A stretch of 64,000 bases of DNA from Arctopsyche grandis. Taxonomy: Eukaryota > Arthropoda > Insecta > Trichoptera > Hydropsychidae. The notes beneath the pieces were generated by a model, which was not told the DNA's origin, did not search any database, and saw only the letters and a list, made by a program, of their open reading frames with translations. Position 1 is the stretch's first letter. Each line of letters begins with the position of its first letter. The stretch is from the NCBI RefSeq assembly GCF_051622035.1, contig NC_135365.1, positions 23,272,001-23,336,000 on the forward strand, given 5' to 3'. A program made the position numbers and the translations under genes. This document shows, piece after piece, positions 46,342-57,326 of the stretch.

Positions 46342-47124
46342 TATATATATAAAGACGGTAATCTGTGTGTTTGTGTGTGTGTGTGTGTGGGTGTGGGTGT
46401 GTGTGTGTCCTAACTCTCACCGAACATAATGAACGAATCGATAAAAATCGATAAATTCATTTTTCGACGAGATGACTTTGTCGCGACTCGAACCGATCAC
46501 CACCCCAAATAGCCTGAATATAGGTCTAAATTGAGCTAATAGTCACGAACATCACGCCAAATCCAATTCTTCATTTCGCCTTTTTTTTTACGTAATACGT
46601 AATTTTAATAATTTCATTTAGCGAGGTTTTGAACCATTTTTTATATATTTATTTTGAATTAAATTTAAATTTAAATTTAAATTATTTATATTTTGACGAT
46701 ATTCGAGAAAAAAATTGATTTCATTCACCGCGGGCGCCGGGAATCGAAACCTCGGACCCTCCGATCCAAACGCAATGCTCTCACGAGCCCGCGCCGAACG
46801 CCATATCCTCGCCCAGAAGACGTGTTGTAAATACACATCATATGTATATGCACGTAATTTGTTATGTGTAATAATAATATTCAACGTTACGAGGTCAATG
46901 ACCGTTTGTGTATAATCGGAAAATATTACATTTTGTTAACTTTAATTAACATTTTGTTAACGTTAACTTTAATAATTAAAAATTATTACAAATAAAGAAT
47001 TGAAAACAAACTATGGGAATCTACGAAAATAACAGTTTCGGTTCCGGAGTTTTTTTTTTAGTTTTATACGAGTATATAATAATTTTATACCCATGCGATG
47101 ATATTTAATCGGGCTATTCACTAG
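46342..47124 (+). mobile_element. Non-autonomous Helitron-like element
   Basis: The left end has TATATATATAAAGACGGTAA, then a long TG run (46365-46408) and GAACCGATCACC on its way in, as near insect Helitron 5' ends. The right end has a palindromic CGATGATATTTAATCG, then ACTAG with T next (47121-47125). No transposase frame is present. A tRNA-like block lies on the other strand at 46725-46810. The left boundary is uncertain by a few bases because of the TA-rich flank. Confidence 0.6.
46725..46810 (-). repeat. tRNA-like block inside the Helitron-like element
   Basis: On the minus strand GGGCTCGTGAGAGCATTGCG resembles an A box and GAGGTTTCGATTCCCGG a B box. The similar Helitron-like element at 6071-6560 also carries a B-box-like word in the opposite orientation to itself. 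It is not called as a tRNA gene because the arms do not pair properly. Confidence 0.35.
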
Positions 47125-47715
47125 TTGGTAAAATCACTTCCTCTCAGTAGAAAATATGTTTATGCAAAAACAACACCTTTTATGTCAATCAGTTTAAACT
47201 GTACATGCATAGATACGTACATATATAAAAATCCGTCTTTAAAAAAGCTGCCTTGATCTCATCAAATCAATCAGGATATCAATAAAATTTCGCAACGCTT
47301 CAACGGAGCAAAATAAGGCCCACTATCATATATGTATAGGTATATATTGGTAAAATCACTTCCTCTCAGTAGAAAATATGTTTAGCAAAAACAACACCAT
47401 GCATAGATATGTACATAAATAAAAATCCGTATTTAAAAAACTACCTTGATGAGCTCAATACTATCATACATGTATAGGTACTATGCAATACTATCATACA
47501 TGTATAGGTATATATTATATTAGCAAAATCACTTCCTGTCAGTAGAAAATATGTTTATGCAAAAACAACACCTTTTATGTCAATCAGTTTAAACTGTACA
47601 TGCATAAATATGTACATAAATAAAAATCCGTCTTGAAAAAACTGCCTTGATCTCATCAAATCAATCAGAATATCAATAAAATTTCGCAACGCTTCGACGG
47701 AGCAAAATAAAAAAA

Positions 47716-48739
47716 AAAGATCATTACGAATATTATTATACAATTTATAGTCAAGGTTCACCACATTCAATATACGATCATAATAGGAAAATTTCCGCAA
47801 TAAATCTCTCGCAAGCTTCAATTACACCAAATGCCAATTCCACCATCAAAGAACACCGATCGACCTCCAGTAAGTCAAATCCAAATCACAGAGCCTACAT
47901 ACATACATACAGTTAACACTCATGCGTCCGCGCAACCTTCGCAACCGGAAACGGGATCGAAATTACCCCACCCCCACCCCACAGACGCATAGTTTCCGGC
48001 GCATAAATCAGTCTAGGGGATGGGGGGGGGGGGGTGAAAGAGACCCCTCGTCAGGGAAAGTTTCGTCGCCGAGGCATTATCTCGCGGCCGACGACTTCAA
48101 AAGAAAATCTCTTCGCGCCGCGTGGCCATATATCATTTTCAATTTTAACTTCGGCGCCCGGGGAGGATCTCTTTGTGCGCGCGGATAGCGAGGTATTCGA
48201 ATAAAACGGACACGGTGAAGGTGCGTACGAGATCGCTTTAAGCGTATGTGTATAATGTAGAGCGGGTGATGCTGTAGAGCAGTGGTTCTTAACCAACTGT
48301 TTGCAAAAGTGATCACTTATAGATATACATGCATATATATGCGGCTTGTCATGTGCCGCATCTCTATCGCACATACAAAAGCAGCGTGCTCGAAATGATT
48401 AACGCAACAGTGTATTGTGTGAAAGACGTATTAGTCGTCGACTCGGAGTAATTTTTTTGCCTCAGTGCAATGGATTCGTGAAACTTGACATTGGAATTCC
48501 TCGCTTTGGAAATTGAACTTATGTATGTATTTTACGAAAGAGAACTTATCGTAGCGTTTATTTGAAACGGAAACGAAAATATAGTCCGAAGCGGCAACGC
48601 AATTTTTATGGATTAGCAGCAATATTTCATTTCATTTATGTTGTTTTGAACTTCAGTTGTGTTTCGGAGTTCGTAGTGACACGTTATCGATCAGTGTATT
48701 TGTTCTCAAATTAAATGAATTGATTGAACGCGTGTGCAC
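47716..48739. other. Unique island (47930-48290)
   Basis: This G+C-rich unique block contains a run of G at 48018-48033. A CAGTGGTTCTTAACC word at 48281 resembles a hAT end without a partner. The 88- to 107-codon frames have no domain. Confidence 0.4.
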
Positions 48740-49110
48740 GTTATAAAAGTACGTTTTTCAAATTCGAAGACAATTCCAAAAGGTTAAAAAAATATTTCAA
48801 GTACTTGGATAACTTTAAAAAACGAACCAAAGCTTTAGATATCCTTCTAAAAACTTTATTAAGAATTAAGCCAACGTCAACTGCTACTGCATTATTATTT
48901 TTAGAATTAAAATAAAGTTTATGTATGACGATAAATTTACTTTTTCTTTTTAATGTATGTGGAGCCCAATTATTTTGATCATTTTGAATTAATATTTCAA
49001 ACTGTTTTATATTGGTGAGAACTATTCGAATATTCGAACATTTCAAATTTTACTATTCGATATTAGAATAGTTTATGAAGTCGAATAATTTGAAATTCTA
49101 GTCGCAACTG
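48740..49110 (+). pseudogene. Possible hAT transposase C-terminus and terminal region
   Basis: The frame 48724-48915 contains LDILLKTLLRIKPTSTATAL. I-x-P-T-S-T-A-S is the conserved start of the hAT C-terminal dimerisation block, and here the next residues have decayed. About 110 bases on there is a perfect palindrome, TTCGAATATTCGAA (49025-49038). The stretch ends CTAGTCGCAACTG at 49098-49110, which reversed starts CAGTTGCGACTAG and could be a hAT end. The matching left end was not found. Confidence 0.4.
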
Positions 49111-49574
49111 TATGTTATATGGGTTAAACTGAAACTTGTTTTTTGCTTACATTGTCTGGTTATAAGGTTTATAGATGACATTAAAACATCATGCAGAATT
49201 AAAAATGGTGTATATCAAAATTTAGCTAGTCTGGACAATAATGAAGAAGTATTCGCTTTTGTATTATTTTAACTTTATACAGAGTGATATATTTGGCAAT
49301 CAGTCGTCATCAATTTATTACAGTGACTTAAATATTAGTAAAAATAGCTTAAAATGTGATTAAACCACATGAACAAGCTGCAATGATCATTTGTAAATCT
49401 TTTGCTAATTATCATTTTTCCGTTAATTATCCTGTTGAACTAATATTTTTCTATAGATGCTGTGGATAGGGGTTTTCAATATAAAATATGATATGTATTT
49501 TAATAAAATAAATAAACAAGTACTATATATTGAAAAAAAAAATTCAAAAACATTGTAAATATTTTCGAGTTAAA
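49111..49574. other. AT-rich intergenic sequence
   Basis: Nothing recognisable was seen. Confidence 0.4.
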
Positions 49575-49690
49575 TATTGTAGATAAGATCCACCGTTTCT
49601 TTTTTATCTTTGTCGGGGAGGTTTATACCTACTTTTTTATTTAGAGTTGCACTTGCATTTAACATCATCGATGGTCCGTCCATCCATAAT
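49575..49690 (-). pseudogene. Short coding-like fragment, unknown
   Basis: On the minus strand a frame reads MDGPSMMLNASATLNKKVGI, then NLPDKDKKETVDLIYNI and a stop. The residue mix is more protein-like than other chance frames here. I do not recognise the family. A second frame just upstream (49916-49713, 67 codons) is hydrophobic and may be chance. Confidence 0.25.
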
Positions 49691-49955
49691 AAACATTGTT
49701 TCCTGTTTTAAATTATTCGGCTCCATTGAGAGCATTGTTTTTAAATAAAATGAACATCCCTGCTGGCAGCCAAATAATGGCTTTCTTACAGAAAAAGTCT
49801 TTATTTAACAGTAATTTATACAAAAATAGCCTCATTAAACGGGTATAGCAGGTACTAATATTCCATAAGTATTCATTGCAGTTATTTATTTTCAAAAAAT
49901 GCGAGAATAATATCAATTTCTTGACTGGTATTCGTTCTTTATTATCAGAACCCGC

Positions 49956-50482
49956 ATGGCGACCACTGGCCTACATATTATACTTGAAAAAAAAAAAACT
50001 AAAACCATAAACCTTTTTCTCGCTGAAAATTTTTCACCTGACACGATAAAGTTTTGTAATTTTTACCAGAATGTACTTTCGAAAATTCGATCAGTTTTAA
50101 TAAAGACAAATAAAAACAAAAACTGTCGTAGAGAAAAAATATGTAATTGTATTATACTTATATCACCGATTCAAAATCAAAATAAATTACAAATAATATT
50201 ACTCTTGAGATATTTCAATATATATGTACATAATTTAGAAAAAGGTTGGTAGCCACCTTTGTACAAGATGGGGATCTAAAAGAGCATTTCAAAATATATT
50301 TTTATACTATGAAAGTTAATATCTTCATTGTAGAGAGCGATATCAGATTGACCTTGTCACAATTTAACAATAGATCCAAAAAGGTTCCATGTGTTTATTT
50401 TCCTGAGGTATTATTAAGTCACATACTTATGGTTTGGTTAAACGAGAATAATAGGTTTTTATATAAAAGTATGTACATATAA
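49956..50482 (+). pseudogene. Coding-like relic, unknown family
   Basis: Two overlapping frames lie in tandem. The first (49956-50252, 98 codons) includes NLFLAENFSPDTIKFCNFYQ. The second (50246-50482, 78 codons) includes KEHFKIYFYTMKVNIFIVES and VYFPEVLLSHILMVWLNENN. They could be one frame broken by a shift near 50246. The amino-acid mix and lack of low-complexity runs set them apart from nearby chance frames. I do not recognise a domain; a decayed transposase or an old viral insertion are possibilities I cannot separate. Confidence 0.35.
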
Positions 50483-50866
50483 TAGAGTCTGCTTGTTGTT
50501 TAATTACTGAATCCTGATAATAGTTCCATTTAGAATATTTCTAAGAAATAATACCCCTGAAGAGCCAAATAGATTGTATAAACATTGACTGAAGAAGTTG
50601 GCGAAAACAATATATGTATGTATATAAATTCGCATATTATTAAGAAGAATGCATATTTATTTATATTAGAATGAATATTTGCATTAAAAAGAATACTTTA
50701 GGGGATAATATGAAAATATGAATTACAAACATATTTATTAGACAAAATATATTTAATAGAAAGCAGATACGTATGTGTGAGTTATAATTATACGTCTGTG
50801 GAATGAAAAGCCAAATAAATATCATTGTATTGCGTAATTATAATTACAAGGTTTTACTTATTATAA

Positions 50867-51082
50867 TAACATAAAGATTTAACTGCTGGAGATTTTTATA
50901 TCAATGATGAAATTATTAAGATTAGAGGACCTCCAATTACAAGCAATTGGCAGGGATATTTAAATGAAATATTCATTGCAAAAAGTTTTATATTAAACCG
51001 AAATTACTATGACCGACATAAGATAGCCCGAAATAAAAAAGTAGCAGCAATTAGAATACGGTCAAATAAAAATAAACATTGA
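50867..51082 (+). pseudogene. Coding-like relic, unknown family, C-terminal piece
   Basis: A frame without a start codon runs to a TGA at 51080-51082. It reads DLTAGDFYINDEIIKIRGPP, then ITSNWQGYLNEIFIAKSFIL, and ends in a basic KVAAIRIRSNKNKH. It is opened by stops just upstream, so it is a fragment. The basic tail suggests nucleic-acid binding, by inference only. It lies 400 bases after the two plus-strand frames at 49956-50482 and could belong with them. Confidence 0.35.
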
Positions 51083-53024
51083 AGTCCGTTCATGCGCGAT
51101 GATCTTCACGGTTAAAGGGTTAATCAGGTACTCACGCTCGATTAGGCATACAATTTTTTTGGACGATCATTGGATCACCATTTTTTTATTTTATTTTATA
51201 AATATCTTCATTGTTCGATACGCTTTGGACTTGGCTTAATTATTATTTTATGTGAGTGGTTTTTTTTTAACGTCAATCCTCCGATGCAAGTTAACAAATC
51301 AAACGCATAATGTGCATTTACATACCTAACGATTGTCTTCTTAACAACTAAAATATACTGTGTATTCGTATATAAAACGTGCATAGGAAATAACGTAAGC
51401 ACTTTGTTCTCTATTGTGTAGTAAACGATAAATTAGTATTTCCTTTGACCGAAACATGTTCATACATTTTGTATCGTTTTTTTTTATTGTGCTGGTTGTA
51501 ATAAATATAATATAGAAGATCTATTCCGTTGAAAAGTAAAATAATAGATAGAATTGTTTGAATCGATCTCAATATATTTTAATCCACCATAAAAAAATTT
51601 ACAACGATTTAAAACTGCAATATCAAATACACAAAGAAGTTCTGTAATATATTTTTAATATAATTAATGAAATTCACATATCTTCCATATCATAGATTTG
51701 ATGTAATAGCATAATTTTTTTGGATTTCAGCAACACCAGCAAATTTTTCTGAAACCAAATGAAGCATTCGACTAGTTTTAGGTTCATTGAGACATATGCT
51801 AATGAAATTTTAAACGACGTTTCAGCGAATCCATTGCTTGCATTGCCTAAGATAATCTTTTGAAAAATAGATTCCTTTCATTGAAATTTTAATACGTGGA
51901 GACTTTGCTAAATGGAACGTATTTGTCTAGAGCTTTGAACAAATTGAATTGTTAAAACCGCACGGACGAGTTTCGACGTAAGCTTAACCCGTTTTTGCAA
52001 CAAGCACCATTTCTTACGTCCAAATGTATACAAAGAAATTATATTGCTACGGTTTATTATAGTGATAGATGTATGAATGGAATACAGAATGATTATTCTG
52101 ACGAAACTCTCACTAAAACACAAGTATTCGTGTTGCAATGATATCGAAATGAATGTAAGACGATTACGTTTGCGCAATAAGCGAACAGTTCAAAGGCACG
52201 TTAAACAAGATTTCACAGAAGATTTTGATTGGAATTTTAATACAAATTCTTAAGCATACGTTCAAATTATATAGGTAAAAATAAAATTAAAAAATAGTAA
52301 ATAATTATATTAAATTCACATTTTTTAATGTTTTATTTGATCTTAATTTTTCAATTTTATATTTGATTGTACTTTTTTGTGAATTTGGATGGTTTAAATT
52401 AACATTTTTAAATAAAAAAATCACTGTCAAAAGACGTGTAAAGATCAGTAGCAATCACATGTCATACTTTATATACGTTCCGGTCTCGCTATACGTCAAT
52501 CTGGTTAAACGACACGTTATACATCTCGCGCCTAATGAGCGGTTCTCGCTCTCTCCGCTGCGGGCCCGACAAACACTAATTAAACGAGACTCGATTACGA
52601 TTCGAACGGACGGATGGGTTAAATTTAATAATTAACGGTCCGGTGGAGCCTTTTTTAATTAAACTGTCATCGAAGATCGTCCGATTGAGCCGGGGTCCGA
52701 CAAAGTGTGCCGTAGATGCTGGGGGTACGTAAAAGTTACGTACGCCTTCGCAGGAGTGTTGCCGGATGGTCGTAGTAATAGTAATACTGGTAGTTGGATA
52801 GAAACGAGAAAAATTGTATAAAAGTTCAATTTACAACTCATTTGAGATTGTACTCTCGTCGCGAGAGGCTTTTATGCCCGCCGTTAAGATAACTACGTCC
52901 TGAGCGGATCGTTAAGTGCCTCGATCGTATTACGCCGTTTAAAATTTACCACAATTTCTAATGTAGAATTGAGAAATATTATTGTGTATTTAATGATTCA
53001 ATTACACTTCATTAATGCTATTTG
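51083..53024. other. Intergenic; unique island (52460-52960)
   Basis: AT-rich DNA is followed by a G+C-richer unique block without usable frames. Confidence 0.4.
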
Positions 53025-53640
53025 AAAAAATTCGGATGTGACCAACCCACGATTTTATCTATGTATTTGAGCTATATAAGGTTACAAAACAAATTTCGAT
53101 AATTAAACATTCAGACATATCGGCTATGAGAACATTTTCGATACAAATAGAGCGCAAATATAGGGAAACTTACACAAGACAAAAGTTCTACTTCCGGTTG
53201 TCGGCTTTTGTTCGAAATTTTTCATTACTTAAAATCACTATAATTATTTTACACATTAAATATAAAGAAAATAAAAAAAAAATTAAATGTGAAAATAAAA
53301 TAATGAAATTTTATATAAAAAAAATACTACTTCTGGTATACGAATTCTGACCAAAAACCTTATCAACTTTAAGTTAGTACAAAAAGATACAAATATAAAT
53401 TTTCAGCTGTATACGTTCAGGGGTGTGGAAAAATAAGTGTGGTCACAAAATTTTCGACTTTTCTAAGAGGAAAAAATCCCACATTCTGTTTATTAAATTT
53501 ATTATTTTTTTTTATTTTCATCGTATTAATAAAAAAAATTATACTTGAATTTCCTCGTGAAGATCAAAATGTTATAAATAGTGGAAGAAAAATCAAACAA
53601 GAGTAAACTGCCACTTCCGGTTGACGGGTGCTTACCAAAT
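53025..53640 (+). repeat. Repeat N, the uninterrupted copy
   Basis: CATATCGGCTATGAGAACAT, then ACACAAGACAAAAGTTCTAC and TTTTTCATTACTTAAAATCA match, in order, the two halves inside the hAT element at 35760-35972 and 36590-36790. An ACTTCCGGTTG word occurs twice (about 53190 and 53612). The full-length LINE-A begins (3' end) exactly after this block. Confidence 0.6.
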
Positions 53641-54088
53641 TTTATTTATTTTATTTATTTTATTTTATTTTATTTTATTAATTGAAAAATCAACAGACAG
53701 GATGTACAGAGATAGGTATAAAAAACACAAAAAGTAAATAAATAATATATGTAACACCCGAGTCCAATAATAGATTTTTACAAAAATGAAAAAGATAAAT
53801 ATAAGGAAAACAAATTAAAAAGTAAAGAATAAAGGCATGACAAAATATGTAGTACATTGCATAATTAAACTATAGTATTAAAATATTTGGAAAAGGTTAT
53901 AAGATAGAATATAAGAAGAAATTGAAATTTACAAATATAAAAAACAAATGAAAAAGGTAAATACAAAATAAACAAATGAAATGGAAAGGAATGAAAGCTA
54001 TAATATGATTAAATAGCACATTACATAACTAAACTAAAGTATAAAAATAATGGAAATATTGGAAAAATAGAATAGAAGAAAAAATGAA

Positions 54089-56941
54089 TCAATCGGTCAA
54101 GATTCTCTTGATGTTAGACCTGAATTGATGTAGGGAAATACCAAACAGATCAACCTCATTCAGCTCTCCGTTAAACATACGATAAACGCGCTGCAGATAA
54201 AAATATTTTTGGGAATTAGTATTGAAAGGATCAAGTGAAAAGAGTGTAACGCGTCTAGGGTATCGAACTGGGATTCTGAAATTAACCTTATTCAGTAAAT
54301 CAGAACAATCAAGGAAACCATTTATGAGCTTAAAGAAGAATATAGCATCAGAATGTCGTCGCCTGACAGAAAGATTGTTAAAAGAAAGGATTTTTAAAAT
54401 GTCGGAAACAGTAGAATGGGTATAGGTAGGAAAAAGGTAGCGTAAGGATTTAATAAATTTAAGTTGAACTTTCTCAATACAATTAATATGGGATAAATAA
54501 AAAGGTGACCAGATAATTGAGGCAAATTCAAGGTGAGACCTTACAAAGGAAAAATAAAGTAATTTTAGTACATAAGGATCATTAAAGGGTTTTGTTGAGC
54601 GGAGTAGGAATCCAAGAGATTTAAATGCTTTGTTGGTAATAAAAGAAATATGTTCAGAGAAATCTAGTTTATTATTGAGTATTACACCAAGATCCTTAAT
54701 AGAAGATGACGTGTTAAGGATTGAATGATTTAATTGATATTGATTAGTAATAATTGACTTATTTCTAGTGAAATTTAAAATAGAGCATTTTTCTAGATTA
54801 ATAAAAAGATCATTATTTAAACAATATATAGAGAATCTATCTAGATCTTCTTGTATCTTATGACAATCGTCTATGGTGTATATAGGTTTGTAAATTTTTA
54901 AATCATCAGCGTAAAGAAGTATAAAGGAATGTTTGAAGATGTATGAGATATCATTAATATAGAGTAAAAAGAATAAGGGACCTAAATGCGACCCTTGTGG
55001 GACACCGGAAGGAATATGTCTAAGTGATGATCTAAAACCATTGAGAATTATGATTTGGTGACGATTTAGTATATACGAAGAGATCCAACGAAATAAATTT
55101 CCTCGGATTCCAAGGGACCAAAGTTTATTGAGTAAAAGGTTGTGATTGATTTTATCAAAAGCTTTAGAGAAATCCGTATAAACGACGTCTATTTGGATTC
55201 GTTTGTCCATATAAGATGTGAGAGTACTAGTGAAATTAAGCAGGTTAGTCTCTACCGATCTCCCCTTAAAAAAACCATGTTGTTCAGGTATAATGTAGTT
55301 TTTGAAATTGGAGAAAAGGAAATTATAGATAATTTTTTCAAAGATTTTACTAATGACAGATAGTTTAGATATAGGACGGTAATTCTCAATAAGATTCTTA
55401 TCACCTTTTTTAAAAATAGGGGTGATGTAAGATAATTTCCAATAGTCAGGAAATTTACCGTTCGACATAGAAAGATTGAAAAGGATTGTTATGGGAAGAG
55501 ATAATGGGACAGCACATTTAACAAGGAAAAAAGAAGGCAAACCATCACAACCCGCACCAAGATTAACATTGAGAGAGTTGATGTGACTGAGTACAGTAGA
55601 TAAGTCAAAATGAAAAGTAGATAAGTTACAAGAAGAAGTATCTGTATTAGAGATAGAAAGGTTAATGGTAGAATCACTATTGAAAGTGGAGTCAAAATAG
55701 TCAGCAAAAATGGTACAGATTTCAGAACCATGTGAAGCCGACTTATTTCCATAATACATTACGGAAGGATATGAAGAGGAGGTATTTTTTTTTGAATTTA
55801 TATATGACCAAAATGATTTGGGATTAGTTTTAATATTATTTTGAATAAGAGAAATATAATTTCTAAAGCAGATTAAAGAATATTTTTTAATTCGAGCTCT
55901 TAATAGTGAAAAACTTTGATAATCTAAGGGATTTGAATAAATTTTAAATTTTTTATGGAATTTGTTTTTTTCTTTTATAATTTTAATAAGAGACGATGTA
56001 AACCAAGGGGGATATTTGGTACGCTTAGATTTAAGAGTAAAAGGGACGTGGCATTCAATAATATTTTGTAAGGTATCGTAAAATTTTTTACAAGCTAAAT
56101 CAATATTTAAATTGGACAAAAGTGAATTCCAATTGATATCGCTTAAAATTGGAATAATTGTAGCATAGTCAGCTTTTCTAAAGAGGAAAGTTTTATTATA
56201 ATTATAATTCAAGGGTGAAGATTTGTTGTAAATTATTGAGATGCAAAAGGATAAATGATGAGAATCTTCATGGATTAGCGTAGAGTCAGCACGAGAAATA
56301 TATAAGGGGAAACTACTAATAGCTAGGTCAAGAATACGATTATTAGTATTTGACAAATAATTGTATTGATAAAGTTTATTATAAGATAAGAATTGAGTAA
56401 AGGAAAGGGAAGAAAAATTAATACAATTGGAAGGAAATAGATGCAGATTTGAGTCGTATTTTGTCCAATCAATAGTGGGAAGATTGTAATCACCGAGTAA
56501 AATGAATCGATCCTCTGGATAATTGGTTATTAGATCAGATACTTTATTTAAATGGGTAACTAATAGAGTTTGGTGAGAATTACCAGGAGGAATATAGACA
56601 GTACAGATATTTAGTTTAAAAAATTTAGTGGTAATAGTAATCCAAAGGTCTTCTGTGGAAGTTAACCAATTATTTTGAATGACAGAGGGTAGATTATTTT
56701 TCACAGCTATGATTACACCACCACCAAATATTTGGTTATGAAGAGAATAATCTCTGTCACGTCGAAACACCTGATATCTGGCATCAAAAAACTCACTATT
56801 ATTGAATGAGTCATTTAGCCAAGTTTCTGATAGACAGATAATATCATAATTATTAACTAATACATTTTGAAGAAAAGAGTCAGATTTAGTTCGGAGACCT
56901 CTGACATTTTGATAATAAATGACAAGACGATTAGAAGACAT
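54089..56941 (-). CDS. LINE-A ORF2: endonuclease and reverse transcriptase
   Basis: This protein nicks the target DNA and copies the element RNA there. The open frame extends to 57121 (1010 residues). I start at residue 61, position 56941, because MSSNRLVIYYQNVRGLRTK is where the endonuclease fold begins; the 60 residues before it are hydrophobic and look like translated spacer. Numbering from 57121, the endonuclease has N72, E99 (SETW) and GDYN at 210-213. The last motif is DSHHL rather than the usual SDH. The RT has DFSKAFDKINH near 654, SGVPQGS at 705 and YADD at 737-740. The C-terminus carries SLGFLLRSTKPF and LSVRRRHSDAIFFFKLING. All key residues are present with no stop, so it may be recently active. 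No RNase H domain is seen. Confidence 0.92.
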   Translation of the reverse strand: MSSNRLVIYYQNVRGLRTKSDSFLQNVLVNNYDIICLSETWLNDSFNNSEFFDARYQVFRRDRDYSLHNQIFGGGVIIAVKNNLPSVIQNNWLTSTEDLWITITTKFFKLNICTVYIPPGNSHQTLLVTHLNKVSDLITNYPEDRFILLGDYNLPTIDWTKYDSNLHLFPSNCINFSSLSFTQFLSYNKLYQYNYLSNTNNRILDLAISSFPLYISRADSTLIHEDSHHLSFCISIIYNKSSPLNYNYNKTFLFRKADYATIIPILSDINWNSLLSNLNIDLACKKFYDTLQNIIECHVPFTLKSKRTKYPPWFTSSLIKIIKEKNKFHKKFKIYSNPLDYQSFSLLRARIKKYSLICFRNYISLIQNNIKTNPKSFWSYINSKKNTSSSYPSVMYYGNKSASHGSEICTIFADYFDSTFNSDSTINLSISNTDTSSCNLSTFHFDLSTVLSHINSLNVNLGAGCDGLPSFFLVKCAVPLSLPITILFNLSMSNGKFPDYWKLSYITPIFKKGDKNLIENYRPISKLSVISKIFEKIIYNFLFSNFKNYIIPEQHGFFKGRSVETNLLNFTSTLTSYMDKRIQIDVVYTDFSKAFDKINHNLLLNKLWSLGIRGNLFRWISSYILNRHQIIILNGFRSSLRHIPSGVPQGSHLGPLFFLLYINDISYIFKHSFILLYADDLKIYKPIYTIDDCHKIQEDLDRFSIYCLNNDLFINLEKCSILNFTRNKSIITNQYQLNHSILNTSSSIKDLGVILNNKLDFSEHISFITNKAFKSLGFLLRSTKPFNDPYVLKLLYFSFVRSHLEFASIIWSPFYLSHINCIEKVQLKFIKSLRYLFPTYTHSTVSDILKILSFNNLSVRRRHSDAIFFFKLINGFLDCSDLLNKVNFRIPVRYPRRVTLFSLDPFNTNSQKYFYLQRVYRMFNGELNEVDLFGISLHQFRSNIKRILTD

Positions 56942-57326
56942 TGTAAAAAAGGAAGTAGATAGAGCACGTACTGATATAAATATAAATATCCATATGCATA
57001 AATGAAAATAGATATATGCATATAAACATACACATAACTGCATACACAGATAAAGATATGGAATTATTAAGCAAACCATCCTTGGTGATACCAGTTGAAA
57101 TGCAAAGGTATACATGGACACAAATATAAAAACGAACTCGTACCTTTTTTAGTTTATGAGTAAAATATATGTAAATAGCATAGTTATATAGTAATAATAA
57201 AAATAATAAATTATATAGCCATACGTACATAATTGTTTGCACATACATTATAATATGTGATGCAGACCAGTAGACAATAAATGCATAGATAATTATTAGG
57301 TTATTAAAATTTAATATTGCACTTAG

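Larger units (their letters stand above)
46311..47715. repeat. Three-unit tandem repeat interrupted by a Helitron-like insertion
   Basis: The repeat unit begins AAATAAGGCCCACTATCATA, contains AAAATCACTTCCTCTCAGTA and ends TTTCGCAACGCTTCAACGGA. Unit 1 is split (46311-46341 and 47125-47311). Unit 2 (47312-47455) is shortened. Unit 3 runs 47456-47715. Confidence 0.65.

Noticed and set aside
48281..48300. hAT element start (CAGTGGTTCTTAACC)
   Set aside because: No partner end or 8-bp duplication found nearby. The same applies to CAGTGGCGTAGCTACC at 11234 and AGCAGTGGTTCTCGC at 9068.
51700..51900. Minus-strand hAT-like coding relic
   Set aside because: Trial translations gave no conserved block.
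54222..54425. Plus-strand open frames inside LINE-A (also 55142-55363, 57859-58113) and extra minus-strand frames
   Set aside because: They are other-frame shadows of the long ORF1 and ORF2 frames.
56942..57121. First 60 codons of the long ORF2 frame as part of the protein
   Set aside because: Hydrophobic, unlike endonuclease N-termini; the fold begins at the Met at 56941.
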